A stretch of 54,696 nucleotides of DNA from a virus. The stretch lies in IMG/VR virus record IMGVR_UViG_3300049432_000174, positions 1-54,696 of that record. One strand, given 5' to 3'. The notes below the pieces were generated by a model. That model had not been told where the DNA came from, made no database searches, and saw only the letters and a program-made list of their open reading frames with translations. The position numbers and the translations under genes were made by a program. Shown here piece after piece: positions 6,346 to 14,596 of this stretch. The stretch's first letter is position 1. Every line of letters begins with the position of its first letter.

Positions 6346-7155
6346 CTAGAACGGCTCGGTTCCGGGGGCGTCGAACGTCTCCCCCGCCGGCGGCGGGGCC
6401 GGCGCTGCGTCGCGGAACACTTCGCCGCTGGCCGGGTCGAACACCTCGCCGTCGGCGGTGACGTGCACCACCTGCTCGTCCTGCTCGATGGCCCGGGCCA
6501 CCTCGGCGGTCAGCGGCAGGAACGGCGCCATGATCCGGATCGCCGTCTTGCGGGCCATCGACGAGTAGTCGTTCTTCCACGCCGGGCTGTCCGGGCTCTT
6601 ACTCCGGGCCCGGTGTTCGTCCACCTCGTCGGGGCCGATCACCTCGAGGTAGTGGCCGCCACCCTTATAGCGGGCCAGGCCATACCACGTGTACGGCTTG
6701 CCCCGCTTCGACGTCGTCAACGGCCGGTGATGGAGAACGTCGCCGTCGAGGCCGTAGCCGTAGTTGAACTCGTCGCCTTCGCGGACCTCCCGGGCGAAGA
6801 TCGCCGCGACGTTCGGCGACCGGTACGCCAACTGGATCATGCCCTTGTAGCCGAGCACGAACGTCGCCTCGTACTGGCCGCTCCTCCCGTCCTTGAACGG
6901 CAGGAGATAGCCATGGCCGAGGGTCTTGCCCGGCTCCAGACCGAGCTGCGCCATCTGCATCACCGCCCCGAGCAGACTGGCGGTCGTGCACTCCATCAAC
7001 CGGGGGACGGTTCGCAGCTCCGTCATCACCAGCCGCAGGAACCGGTCCACGTTCAGCTGCGCCGGCAACGCCCGGGCCAGCTGGCCCTGCTGCCGCTGGA
7101 TCAGGTCCTTCACCCGGTCATGCTGCGACACGCTCCGCTCAACATCGGTACCCAT
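6346..7155 (-). CDS. recT: RecT-family single-strand annealing protein
   Basis: 269 aa. LMECTTASLLGAVMQMAQLGLEPG, GHGYLLPFKDG and ATFVLGYKGMIQLAYRS are core RecT motifs. SSMARKTAIRIMAPFLPLT near residue 200 is the conserved C-terminal part, followed by a Pro/Ala-rich acidic tail. RecT proteins anneal complementary single strands in phage recombination. No RecE-type nuclease lies beside it; the DnaQ-like exonuclease at 9.2-9.8 kb is the nearest nuclease. Confidence 0.93.
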   Translation of the reverse strand: MGTDVERSVSQHDRVKDLIQRQQGQLARALPAQLNVDRFLRLVMTELRTVPRLMECTTASLLGAVMQMAQLGLEPGKTLGHGYLLPFKDGRSGQYEATFVLGYKGMIQLAYRSPNVAAIFAREVREGDEFNYGYGLDGDVLHHRPLTTSKRGKPYTWYGLARYKGGGHYLEVIGPDEVDEHRARSKSPDSPAWKNDYSSMARKTAIRIMAPFLPLTAEVARAIEQDEQVVHVTADGEVFDPASGEVFRDAAPAPPPAGETFDAPGTEPF

Positions 7156-7157
7156 AT

Positions 7158-7475
7158 TCAGGCTCCTTCGGTGATCAGTCGGAGATGGTTGGCAGAGCGG
7201 AACACCTTCGGCGGACCCCCGTCGCCATGGCGGGAGTACCGTGACCCACCGCCGGTTGACGTCCCCCCGGCCGGGGACGCAGGCGCTCCTTCACCCCGAA
7301 AGAGGAAAGGGCTAGCTCTGCCAACAACGAGGCGGCACACCGGGCCCGCCCGGACCTTGTCGGAGAGGCATGGCGTGCACCACCACGGATCGTCCGACGG
7401 CAGGTCCTCGTTCGAATTGATAGAAGGCGGGAACGTCCCCCACCTGGCGAGCACGTCGCAGCCCGGGCACCTCAC
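7158..7475 (-). CDS. Hypothetical Cys-rich 105-aa protein
   Basis: From the GTG at 7475 (GTGA overlap with the DUF5131 stop). MRCPGCDVLARWG and WWCTPCLSDKVRAG give two CxxC pairs, consistent with a zinc ribbon at residues 3-40. The second half is Gly/Ser/Arg-rich and less convincing as a folded domain. It lies between RecT and DUF5131. Confidence 0.5.
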   Translation of the reverse strand: MRCPGCDVLARWGTFPPSINSNEDLPSDDPWWCTPCLSDKVRAGPVCRLVVGRASPFLFRGEGAPASPAGGTSTGGGSRYSRHGDGGPPKVFRSANHLRLITEGA

Positions 7476-8263
7476 GGCGACACCTCAGCGGGGATCGGGA
7501 ACTCCCGCCGCCGCGCCCACGCCGGCCACGACTCCCACCGGGCGCCGTGGGTGTCAGGGCAACCCCATTCCTTCCCCAGCAGCTTCCCGGCCTGCTTCAT
7601 GAACACCGGCACGCCGGCACGGCGGCAGTCGGTGACGATCATCACGATGTTGGCCGGATCGAGCCGGCGCGCGCCCGGCCCCGACTCGCCGCCGACGATC
7701 ACCCAATGCAGATCGTCCAGCCACGACGAGAGATCGATCGGCTCGAGGAGCGGCTCGCATGACAAGAACCGCACCCGGGCCGGGCAGGCAATCAGCGCCG
7801 GGATCCGCTCCTCAGCCCGCCGCTGATCCTCCACCGTCGCGCCGAGCCACACATTGGCCGGCCAGCCGCACCCGTCCCACCAGGCCGGCACGAGGCGCTC
7901 GACGTTCTCCGGCCGCTTCGTGAGCAGCAGCCAGTCGAGCGGCCCCGTGGCGCCGATCAGGTCCCACAGCCGGGCCCGGTCGTCGTCAAGGTCGCGGCGG
8001 TCCTCGAACACGTCGGCCATCGACGCGCAGAACACCCGCCGGCGGACACCGTCCCGCTCGGCCTTCGCCGCCCACCGCAGCGGCTCGTCCCAATGCTTCT
8101 CGCCGAAGAACCGGCGCTCAGCATTCTTGCCCCACACGGCGTTCCCGGTGCGCTTGGCGAACGCCTCGGCATAACAGTTGTTGCACGCCGGGGAGACCCG
8201 GGTGCAACCCCACCACGGGTTAAAACTGTGGTCACACCAGCCGATCGCGGTGGCTTCACCCAT
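7472..8263 (-). CDS. DUF5131 (phage Gp37/Gp68) family protein
   Basis: 263 aa. IGWCDHSFNPWWGC, then TRVSPACNNCYAEAFAKR, RVFCASMADVFED and FLSCEPLLEPI are hallmarks of the Gp37/Gp68 family. Its Cys spacing (C-x7-C-x2-C) suggests an iron-sulfur cluster. The biochemical function is unestablished. It is widespread in actinobacteriophages, usually near recombination genes as here. Confidence 0.88.
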   Translation of the reverse strand: MGEATAIGWCDHSFNPWWGCTRVSPACNNCYAEAFAKRTGNAVWGKNAERRFFGEKHWDEPLRWAAKAERDGVRRRVFCASMADVFEDRRDLDDDRARLWDLIGATGPLDWLLLTKRPENVERLVPAWWDGCGWPANVWLGATVEDQRRAEERIPALIACPARVRFLSCEPLLEPIDLSSWLDDLHWVIVGGESGPGARRLDPANIVMIVTDCRRAGVPVFMKQAGKLLGKEWGCPDTHGARWESWPAWARRREFPIPAEVSP

Positions 8264-8468
8264 GGTTGGCCCCGATGGCGCCGATGAGTTCCCGCCTGGC
8301 CGCCCACGACATCAGGCACGGCAGGCCGCAGAAGTCGAAGACGTCGCTGTCACCGGCGATCTCGAAGTCGCGGCGGTTGTTGCGTTCGACGCGATACCAG
8401 TAGCCGGCGTTGATCGGTTCCAGCTCGGCCATGCAGCCATCGCAGCGGATGCGGTACACGTGGGTCAC
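8256..8468 (-). CDS. Small zinc-binding protein
   Basis: 70 aa from the GTG at 8468 (GTGA overlap). CDGCMAELEP near the N-terminus and FDFCGLPCLMSW later form two Cys pairs, likely one zinc site. Beta-rich between (YWYRVERNNRRDFE). It overlaps the DUF5131 start by 8 bp. Function is unknown. Confidence 0.6.
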   Translation of the reverse strand: MTHVYRIRCDGCMAELEPINAGYWYRVERNNRRDFEIAGDSDVFDFCGLPCLMSWAARRELIGAIGANHG

Positions 8469-8812
8469 GCGACGATCTCACAGTCGTCGAGGGCCCGGTA
8501 GAGACCTTCGATCGTCGCGAAGACGGGGATGCCGGCCCGGTCGGCGGCGTCAACTTCGGCGTCAGCGCCGGTGCTCGCCCCGGGGCGGCGCAGGACGGCG
8601 TCGCAGTGGGCGAGGAGCTCGAGGTCGTAGGCGTACCAGAACTCGACGGGCCGGGGCGAGACGAGGTGCCACAGGAGGCTCAAGTGGGGAACGACAGGGG
8701 TGACCCGGCCGTCATCGACGAGGCGAGACGCGAGCCAGATGACCTGGTGGGTGTTCTCCACCGGGTCAGGGTTGGTATAGGGCGCGGCGATGTAGACGAG
8801 CGGCTTTGTCAT
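8465..8812 (-). CDS. Nucleoside 2-deoxyribosyltransferase-like (DUF4406-type) protein
   Basis: 115 aa from the ATG at 8812. KPLVYIAAPYTNPDPVENT is the typical first strand-loop of the DUF4406/deoxyribosyltransferase-like Rossmann fold. GASTGADAEVDAADRAGIPVF matches the second conserved block (S-x-G-x-x-x-E pattern). It may act on nucleotides during infection (family inference). The substrate cannot be read from sequence. Confidence 0.6.
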   Translation of the reverse strand: MTKPLVYIAAPYTNPDPVENTHQVIWLASRLVDDGRVTPVVPHLSLLWHLVSPRPVEFWYAYDLELLAHCDAVLRRPGASTGADAEVDAADRAGIPVFATIEGLYRALDDCEIVA

Positions 8813-8982
8813 TGTGCCGTCCGTCCCGCGACGGTGAGCTGGGCTTTGCCGCTGGTCGGGTAGTGCTGCTGGTAGGTGAGGTGGCACGGCTCGACGCAGA
8901 TCAGCATGTAGTCGCCGTCACCGACCCGGGTCGTCTCGGTGTCGCCGGTCTGTTCGTCGACCACGGTCACGAGGACGGTCAC
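8809..8982 (-). CDS. Hypothetical 57-aa protein
   Basis: From the GTG at 8982, with a GTGA overlap upstream and ATGA downstream. Beta-rich (TVLVTVVDEQTGDTETTRV, then YMLICVEPCHLTYQQHY). No domain is recognised. Double coupling supports coding. Confidence 0.5.
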   Translation of the reverse strand: MTVLVTVVDEQTGDTETTRVGDGDYMLICVEPCHLTYQQHYPTSGKAQLTVAGRTAQ

Positions 8983-9215
8983 GACGCGTCGCCCCACCGG
9001 TCGGCGTCGGGTTCGCCGCTCCAGTCGTAGGCGGCTGTGGCGGCGCCGTTGACGGACCGGGGCCAGCGGATGATCCGAATGTCGTCGCGCGGCGTCGGGT
9101 CGTCGGCGAGAGCGGCGATGTCGCTGACGAGGTCGAAGCGGCCGGCGATGGTGAACCCGAGGAGGAACCCGAGGGCCGCCACGAGTAGGTATGAGCCGAG
9201 AATGGCGATGAACAT
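8979..9215 (-). CDS. Small single-pass membrane protein
   Basis: 78 aa from the ATG at 9215. Residues 2-24 are a hydrophobic helix (FIAILGSYLLVAALGFLLGF) and the rest is acidic and soluble. A GGGGGG-rich stretch precedes the start without a clear ribosome-binding site. Function is unknown. Confidence 0.55.
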   Translation of the reverse strand: MFIAILGSYLLVAALGFLLGFTIAGRFDLVSDIAALADDPTPRDDIRIIRWPRSVNGAATAAYDWSGEPDADRWGDAS

Positions 9216-9239
9216 GGGGGGACCCCCCGCGGTTGGGTT

Positions 9240-9806
9240 TTAGGTGGTGGCGGGTATTGCGGTGGTGCTGTCGACGCCGGGGTCCGGGGCGTCGACGATC
9301 TCGGCGTCTTGGAAGGCCACGGCGAGGTACACGTCGCGGGCCAGGCGGGCATCAACCAGAGCAGAATGGCGGCCGTCGGGGATGGGGATGCCGAGCGCTC
9401 GGGCGGTGTCGCTCAGGCTGACCGGGAGCGCCCCGAGCCGCCCGGCGGCGTAGGTTTCGACGCACAGGAGACGGTGCGACCAGGCCGGGCAGTAGCCGTT
9501 GGCCCGGAGGAACAGCTCGAGGAACCCGGCGTCGAACGATGGAACGGCGCCGGCCAGGATCTTGTCGGCGGTGAGGTAGGCGATGGCGCCAGCGACGTCT
9601 TCGGGCTGGTCCCACTCGACGATGGCGGCGGTGCGGTCGTAGTAGCCGTTGATCCGCAGCGCGCCCGGCTCGGCGAAGGTCAGGTCAGGTTCGACACGCC
9701 AGATGTGCTCCGTGCCGTCTTCTTCCACCGCCGCGATTTCCCACACCTCGTGGCGGGACGGATCGAGGCCGCTCGTCTCACAATCAATGAAAATGGGGCC
9801 GGTCAT
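9240..9806 (-). CDS. DnaQ-like 3'-5' exonuclease
   Basis: 188 aa. Exo I is FIDCETSGLD (D8, E10), Exo II is AVPSFDAGFL and Exo III is GRHSALVDA (H and D), the complete DEDDh set of RNase T/DnaQ exonucleases. Phage versions trim DNA ends or proofread; no polymerase is visible in the window. Coupled by ATGA to the upstream 156-aa gene. Confidence 0.85.
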   Translation of the reverse strand: MTGPIFIDCETSGLDPSRHEVWEIAAVEEDGTEHIWRVEPDLTFAEPGALRINGYYDRTAAIVEWDQPEDVAGAIAYLTADKILAGAVPSFDAGFLELFLRANGYCPAWSHRLLCVETYAAGRLGALPVSLSDTARALGIPIPDGRHSALVDARLARDVYLAVAFQDAEIVDAPDPGVDSTTAIPATT

Positions 9807-10273
9807 GCGGCGTCGCCCCGGGTCGCGTCAAGGAGAGCACGGGCTTTGTCGGTCGGCCAGTAGCGGGGCCCACCACCGGTGAGATCCGCCGGGGCCGACC
9901 CGAGCAGGGATTGGAGCCGCTCAATTTCGTGCTGCGCGGCGAAGTACAGCGTCCGCCAGTGGGCCACCCACTCGGCCGGGGGATCTTGTCCCTCGGGGGC
10001 GACCTCGAGTCCCCACGACCGGGGCGGGGCCGACGGCGGCAGCCGATCGCCGTGCCCACCCAGACGAGGTCTCGCCCCCGAGGGAGCCTCTATGCCGGCG
10101 AGCTCCTGGACGCCGGCCGCGATTGCTTTCTCCGCTTGCCGTTTCGTCCTGAACGGCCCGGCCAGTTTCTCCACGCTCTTCACGATCCTCACCACGTCGT
10201 ATTCCACCGGGCCCTTTTGGCTGAGCCCGTTGCTGATCCGCCAGCGCACCTCGGTACTGACGACCGTGCTCAT
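9803..10273 (-). CDS. Hypothetical 156-aa protein
   Basis: From the ATG at 10273, with ATGA overlaps at both ends. The N-terminal half resembles a small alpha/beta domain (VEYDVVRIVKSVEKLAGPFRTKRQAEKAIAAG). A Pro/Gly-rich linker and a helical C-terminus (HWRTLYFAAQHEIERLQSLLG) follow. No function is recognised. Confidence 0.55.
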   Translation of the reverse strand: MSTVVSTEVRWRISNGLSQKGPVEYDVVRIVKSVEKLAGPFRTKRQAEKAIAAGVQELAGIEAPSGARPRLGGHGDRLPPSAPPRSWGLEVAPEGQDPPAEWVAHWRTLYFAAQHEIERLQSLLGSAPADLTGGGPRYWPTDKARALLDATRGDAA

Positions 10274-10530
10274 GCGGCGCTGGCCTTTCTCGCGGCGGAG
10301 CCGGTGCCGGTGTGCCACCAGACCCGGCACGGGCGACAATCGAACCGCTGCGTGGGCTTCTTCGGGGTGAACGGCCTGTCGCACACGATGCAACGGGGCC
10401 GCCCATCGGAGAGTGGCGCGGTGGCCGACGGGTGGAGAAGGGCTGCTTCCCGCCGGACCCATTCGTTGTAGGTGAGGGTGTCCGGTTCCGGGAAGGCCTG
10501 TTCGACTCCCCCCCACCGGTCGGTATTCAT
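10270..10530 (-). CDS. Zinc-ribbon small protein
   Basis: 86 aa from the ATG at 10530. RCIVCDRPFTPKKPTQRFDCRPC forms a Cys4 ribbon at about residues 46-68. The first part is helical (YNEWVRREAALLHP). Coupled at both ends. A nucleic-acid role is possible but not shown. Confidence 0.6.
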   Translation of the reverse strand: MNTDRWGGVEQAFPEPDTLTYNEWVRREAALLHPSATAPLSDGRPRCIVCDRPFTPKKPTQRFDCRPCRVWWHTGTGSAARKASAA

Positions 10531-10760
10531 ACGAGCCCGGCCTGCGTAGTGGTGGTGCGGACAATGGCGGCGGTGAGGACCCGGCGGGCCCGCACACACA
10601 GATCGTCAGCAGCGCGGCAGACCTGGGTGATCGCCAACCATGCGGCCTGGACGGCCTCCGGGTCGCCGCCATCGAGGCCGGCCAGGTCGAGCTCATCGAA
10701 CTCGGCGGTGAGATCGTCGAGCGCGACACGGAGATCGGCGAAGGTAAGGGCGGCGATCAC
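10527..10760 (-). CDS. Hypothetical helical 77-aa protein
   Basis: From the GTG at 10760 (GTGA overlap). All-helical and amphipathic (LRVALDDLTAEFDELDLAGL; VQAAWLAITQVCRAADDLC). No recognised family. Confidence 0.5.
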   Translation of the reverse strand: MIAALTFADLRVALDDLTAEFDELDLAGLDGGDPEAVQAAWLAITQVCRAADDLCVRARRVLTAAIVRTTTTQAGLV

Positions 10761-10957
10761 GACTCCGACTCCTTCTGCCCCGGGTCGGTCCATCCGAGCC
10801 TGGCGTTGTGACAGGCGACGGCTTCAGCGGCGAGCGCCCGGGTATCAAGGCAGCCGATGAGGACGTCGGTGTCGCCGACGGTTCGGCCGACGACGACGTA
10901 GATGGTGCGGCCCTGGCTGCGGCCGACGCGCCACGGGAAGTTTTGGTGTTCGGGCAT
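10757..10957 (-). CDS. Hypothetical 66-aa protein
   Basis: From the ATG at 10957, overlapping the upstream stop as TGATG. Beta-alpha pattern (TIYVVVGRTVGDTDVLIGCLD, then helix LAAEAVACHNARLGW). No domain is recognised. Confidence 0.5.
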   Translation of the reverse strand: MPEHQNFPWRVGRSQGRTIYVVVGRTVGDTDVLIGCLDTRALAAEAVACHNARLGWTDPGQKESES

Positions 10958-11169
10958 CAGCCACCACCTCGGCAGGCGGGGCAGGGGACCCCGACGACGC
11001 CGCCGTAGTACGGGTCGTTGGTCCAGCCTGTCCCGTCACAGTTCAAGCAGGGCGGCCTGGGGGGAAGGGACGGACCGTGAGGCGCCCCTCCCCCCCAGGG
11101 GCCTTCGTCCGGGTCGCGCAGCAGGCAGCCGAGGACGACAACGCCGGGGTTCGTGGGGAGGCCGATCAT
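10957..11169 (-). CDS. DnaJ-type zinc-finger-like protein
   Basis: 70 aa from the ATG at 11169, with GGAAGGAAG upstream. CLNCDGTGW and CPACRGGG are the CxxCxGxG halves of the DnaJ central zinc finger. Probably a minimal zinc-binding protein; no J domain is present. Confidence 0.6.
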   Translation of the reverse strand: MIGLPTNPGVVVLGCLLRDPDEGPWGGGAPHGPSLPPRPPCLNCDGTGWTNDPYYGGVVGVPCPACRGGG

Positions 11170-11288
11170 GTCGCTTCCTTCCGGAACCGTCGGTGGGCCC
11201 GCGGCGGGGGGGTGTGCCGGGCCCGTTCCATGGCCCGACCGAACATGTAGGCGACCCACAGGGCGGCGAGGAGCGGCAGGACTCTCAC
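11166..11288 (-). CDS. 40-aa membrane peptide
   Basis: From the GTG at 11288 (GTGA with the ANTAR gene stop). VLPLLAALWVAYMFGRAM is a short membrane helix, and the tail is strongly basic (RAHRRFRKE). Its 3' end carries the ribosome-binding site of the next gene. Function is unknown. Confidence 0.5.
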   Translation of the reverse strand: MRVLPLLAALWVAYMFGRAMERARHTPPPRAHRRFRKEAT

Positions 11289-11641
11289 GCGGTGACTCCC
11301 CATGGCGGCGCGCCGGCAGTTTCGGCGGCGCTGGCGACAGCGGCGGCGCAGACGGCGTGGAGGCGGAGGTTCCGGGTCCGGGCGTACCGGCGCAAGATCA
11401 GGAACGCCGTCTCGGGGTCGACGTTGTTGCGTTCAGCGATGATCCCTTTGGCCTGCTCGATGATGACGCGGCTGACCAGCGCCGCTTGGAGCGACACGTT
11501 TTCGTGTTGGAGTCGTTCCATCTCGATGGTGTCGACCGAGAGGCCGGCGGCCAGGCGGTCGACGTCGGCTCGGAGATCGACAACGTCGTGGCGGAGCCGG
11601 GCGTTTTCTTCCTCGACCCGGGTCCGGTGCCCGGCGGTCAT
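11285..11641 (-). CDS. ANTAR-domain regulator (RNA antiterminator-like)
   Basis: 118 aa. Residues about 8-45 form a coiled coil (EEENARLRHDVVDLRADVDRL). Residues 50-105 match the ANTAR fold: SLQAALVSRVIIEQAKGIIAE, then AFLILRRYARTRNLRLHAV. ANTAR domains bind paired hexaloop RNA hairpins and prevent termination (family knowledge). No sensor domain is present. It follows the HTH gene 11638-11826 with an ATGA overlap. Confidence 0.75.
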   Translation of the reverse strand: MTAGHRTRVEEENARLRHDVVDLRADVDRLAAGLSVDTIEMERLQHENVSLQAALVSRVIIEQAKGIIAERNNVDPETAFLILRRYARTRNLRLHAVCAAAVASAAETAGAPPWGVTA

Positions 11642-11826
11642 GAGGCTTCCCGGTGGCCGTTGTCGCCGTCGACGAGGCGGTGCAGCGCCGCGGCGGGGAT
11701 GAGCCGCCGGCCGCCGACCTTGGACGACGGGAGGGTGCCGTCGGCGATGAAGACGTCGATGGTCCGCAACGAGACACGCAGGAACTCGGCTGCTTCGTGG
11801 CGGGTGTAGGCGTAAGGCTCATCCAT
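11638..11826 (-). CDS. Excisionase/MerR-type HTH protein
   Basis: 62 aa from the ATG at 11826. YTRHEAAEFLRVSLRTIDVFI, then ADGTLPSSKVGGRRLIP, is the canonical helix-turn-helix of the excisionase family: helix, recognition helix, GGRR wing. It may be a recombination directionality factor or a small regulator. First gene after the terminator at 11860-11888. Confidence 0.7.
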   Translation of the reverse strand: MDEPYAYTRHEAAEFLRVSLRTIDVFIADGTLPSSKVGGRRLIPAAALHRLVDGDNGHREAS

Positions 11827-11859
11827 GGGAGGGACCGCCCGGGTCGGGTGAAACAGCAA

Positions 11860-11888
11860 GGGCCCCAGCGCTTGTAGCGCTGGGGCCC
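11860..11888 (-). terminator. Strong hairpin terminator
   Basis: A perfect 12-bp stem GGGCCCCAGCGC (11860-11871) pairs with 11877-11888 around a 5-nt loop TTGTA. On the minus strand it is followed by TTGCTGTTT. It lies between the helicase-methyltransferase stop and the HTH gene, so it probably ends or attenuates the leftward transcript. The 96 bases between it and 11985 hold no gene. Confidence 0.8.
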
Positions 11889-11984
11889 GGGGTCTGGAGG
11901 CCGGTCTTCAATTGGGGGGATGATGAGGCGGTCTCCCCCTGGGGCGTGGGAGATACCGCTGGGGTTTGACGGACCAGGAGGCGT

Positions 11985-14450
11985 TCACCCGAGTGCCTCA
12001 CTGGGGCCCACGTCGTCGATGGGGACGACGTCGAAGAGGGTGGGGACCTCACCGTCGGATTCGGCGGTGGTGAGGAACCGGCGGGCGGTGTCGAAGTAGG
12101 AGCGTTTCAGTTCGATGCCGTAGAACCGGCGTCCCCAGCGCAGGGACTCGACGCCTTCGGAGCCGATCCCGGCGAAGGGGGAGAACACGGTTTCGTCGCG
12201 GTTGGTCCACAGCCGGACGCACCGTTCGATCAGGCCGAGCTGGAGGGGGCAGATGTGACGCTCGTCGTCGTGTTCTTTGCCGAGCGCGGCGTTGAGGACA
12301 TCGGTGGCGCGGATGTCGTACCAGATGTGGTGCGCCCAGGAGATCCACTCGACATTGGAGATGTCGTCGGCGTGGACCTTCGCCGCCGCCTCGCCGGGCT
12401 TGCGGAAGATCAGCAGGCACTCGGACGCCTGCGGGTGCGAATCCAGCGCGTTGCGTTTCAGGGTGACGAAGAGGAGGTTGGCGTCTTTGGTGCGGGTCGC
12501 CTGGACCTGCGGGTCTTTGTCGATGGCGATGCGGGCGTGGTAGCGGAACCCGGCCCGTTCCATCCCGGCCCGGAGGTCGGACGGGTAGTCGTAGGTGTGG
12601 CGGTAGCCGTGGGCCCCGGCGAAGCGGATGACATCCATGCAGTGGACCGCCACGACACGCCCGGCCTTCATGATCCGGAACAGTTCGGGGGCGAAGAATT
12701 CCCATTGGAGGCGGTACTCGTCGTCGGAGCGGACGTTGCCCATGTCGGCCGCTTCGCTCGAGTAGGTGAACAGGTTGGCGAACGGGGGGGAGAACACGGC
12801 GAGGTCCATCGACTCGGCCGCCATGGTCGGCATGTGAGCCACGGCGTCCCCCAGGACGAGGGTCCAACGGTCGGTGCCGTCCCGGTCGAGCTCGACCTGC
12901 GGCTCGGTCATCAACGACTTCCTCTCGGTCGAATCCCGGGGGCGGAGCACCTCGATGTACGCCTGTTCCTGGCGGCCGGCGTCGGCTTCCCAGGTGGCCT
13001 GCTTGGCCAGCACGTTGCGGAGCATCGGCTCGTCGAGTTCGGTCAGCGGGACGTAGACGATCACCGGGCGGGTCTGGCCGTAGCGGTGCGACCGTCGGAT
13101 CGCCTGGTAGAACCGCTCGAACGAATCCGACATTGAGCTGAAGATCTGGATCCGGCAGGCCTGCAGGTTGAGGCCGTGGCCGAGCATGCTGGCCTTGCAG
13201 ATCAGGACCCGGGGCCCGTCACCGGCCCGGCGGAAGGCGTCGATCAGATCGGTGCGGCGCGCCTGCGGGGTCTTCCCCGAGATGACGACGGCGTCGGGGA
13301 TGAGCCGGCCGAGCTGGGTGCCTTCCTCGTCGAACGTGACCCACACGATGACCTGCTCGTCGCCATGGTCGCCGTTGACCAGGCCGGCGATGTCGGCCGG
13401 CTTGCGGGCCGGGAACCGGCGGATCTCCGTGCCGTCGAGTTCGAAGCCGTGGGCGATCTGCATGACCTTGGTGCGCGACGTGATCCCGCCGGGGGTGGCG
13501 CCGAGCAGGGACGGCTGGTCGCCCCGTTCCCACCGCCGGGCCGCGGCCCGCTGGGCGTCGGTCAGGTCGACGCGGGGGTAGCGCATCTCCAGCTTCGGGA
13601 GCGCCTGGCGGTTGTCGGCGAAGTGGTAGGCGGCCGGGCTGCGCATGAACACCGACCACGAGGCGAGGTGGCGGTAGAAGGCCTTCTCGCCGTGGTGTTT
13701 CAGCTGCCAGTTCCCGTCTCGGTTGACGAAGAACATGGCCAGGAACTCGCGGGTGGAACGCACCACTTCGAGGAAGTAGGCGTGCTCGGCGTACTCGAGG
13801 CGGTCGTTCGGGGCGGGAGTGGCTGAGCAGCACAGCTTCCACCGCACCCCCCGGAAGGCGTTGACGAGGCTGGTGCGGCGCACCCCCATGCTGGCCTTGA
13901 GGACCGAGCTCTCGTCGATCACGACCGCCGAGACGGCCAGCGTGTCGGTCGTCCCGTCGATCTTCTCGTAGTTGGTGATCCCGATCCCGGGGCCGTCGTC
14001 GAGCCACGCCTTCAGAGCGGCGCGGTCGCGCAGGTCGGCGATGGGGAGGGTGTCGCCGTAGAAGCGGGCCGCCTCGCCGATGGTCTGGGGGACGACCTGG
14101 AGGGGGGCGAGGATCAGGGTGCGGCCACCGTGGGCTTCGCCGGCGAGACGGGCCCAGTCCAGCTGGATCGGCGTTTTCCCCAGCCCGCAGTCGGCGAACA
14201 CCGCGAATCGTTCCTTGCGGAGAGCGGCTTCGACGACCCACTTCTGGTAGTCGAACAGGTAGCCGGCCGGTTCCCCGTAGGTCGCGGCGGCCAGTTCGGG
14301 GGCCAGGCCGGCGGAGGCGAGATGCTCGGCGGTCGTCTCGATCACCCGGGGGCCGACGAACCGCCACTCGGGCAGCGCCCGGACCTTCAGCAGATCGGGA
14401 TACGCCTCAAGCGTGACAGCGGCCACGTCCCCGCGACGTTCAATCCTCAC
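11985..14450 (-). CDS. SNF2-like helicase fused to DNA methyltransferase
   Basis: 821 aa from the GTG at 14450 (GTGA overlap). The N-terminal helicase has Walker A ADCGLGKT (86-93), motif II VVIDES (177-181), a C-terminal lobe and motif VI QAIRRSHRYGQ. From about residue 514 an amino-methyltransferase begins: SPPF catalytic motif (554-557) and, near the C-terminus, SAM-binding FSPFAGIGSEG. The order catalytic-then-SAM motif is beta-type, and SPPF suggests N4-cytosine. No restriction nuclease is visible, so an anti-restriction role is plausible. Confidence 0.85.
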   Translation of the reverse strand: MRIERRGDVAAVTLEAYPDLLKVRALPEWRFVGPRVIETTAEHLASAGLAPELAAATYGEPAGYLFDYQKWVVEAALRKERFAVFADCGLGKTPIQLDWARLAGEAHGGRTLILAPLQVVPQTIGEAARFYGDTLPIADLRDRAALKAWLDDGPGIGITNYEKIDGTTDTLAVSAVVIDESSVLKASMGVRRTSLVNAFRGVRWKLCCSATPAPNDRLEYAEHAYFLEVVRSTREFLAMFFVNRDGNWQLKHHGEKAFYRHLASWSVFMRSPAAYHFADNRQALPKLEMRYPRVDLTDAQRAAARRWERGDQPSLLGATPGGITSRTKVMQIAHGFELDGTEIRRFPARKPADIAGLVNGDHGDEQVIVWVTFDEEGTQLGRLIPDAVVISGKTPQARRTDLIDAFRRAGDGPRVLICKASMLGHGLNLQACRIQIFSSMSDSFERFYQAIRRSHRYGQTRPVIVYVPLTELDEPMLRNVLAKQATWEADAGRQEQAYIEVLRPRDSTERKSLMTEPQVELDRDGTDRWTLVLGDAVAHMPTMAAESMDLAVFSPPFANLFTYSSEAADMGNVRSDDEYRLQWEFFAPELFRIMKAGRVVAVHCMDVIRFAGAHGYRHTYDYPSDLRAGMERAGFRYHARIAIDKDPQVQATRTKDANLLFVTLKRNALDSHPQASECLLIFRKPGEAAAKVHADDISNVEWISWAHHIWYDIRATDVLNAALGKEHDDERHICPLQLGLIERCVRLWTNRDETVFSPFAGIGSEGVESLRWGRRFYGIELKRSYFDTARRFLTTAESDGEVPTLFDVVPIDDVGPSEALG

Positions 14451-14596
14451 GACTCCTCGGCTCCGCCTGCAGCGCCGGCGCAGAGGTGGACCCCACCAAC
14501 GGTCATGTCGTCGTGGACGTCGTACCAGTGGTCCTCGCCGGGAAGCACGAGGCGGCGGCACCGAGGGCAGGGCATGGGCTCGGTGAGGCGGATCAC
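14447..14596 (-). CDS. 49-aa Cys/His protein
   Basis: From the GTG at 14596. CPRCRRLVLPGEDHWYDVHDD and HLC give a possible Cys/His metal site. GTGA overlaps with both the XRE gene upstream and the helicase-methyltransferase downstream support coding. Function is unknown. Confidence 0.6.
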   Translation of the reverse strand: MIRLTEPMPCPRCRRLVLPGEDHWYDVHDDMTVGGVHLCAGAAGGAEES

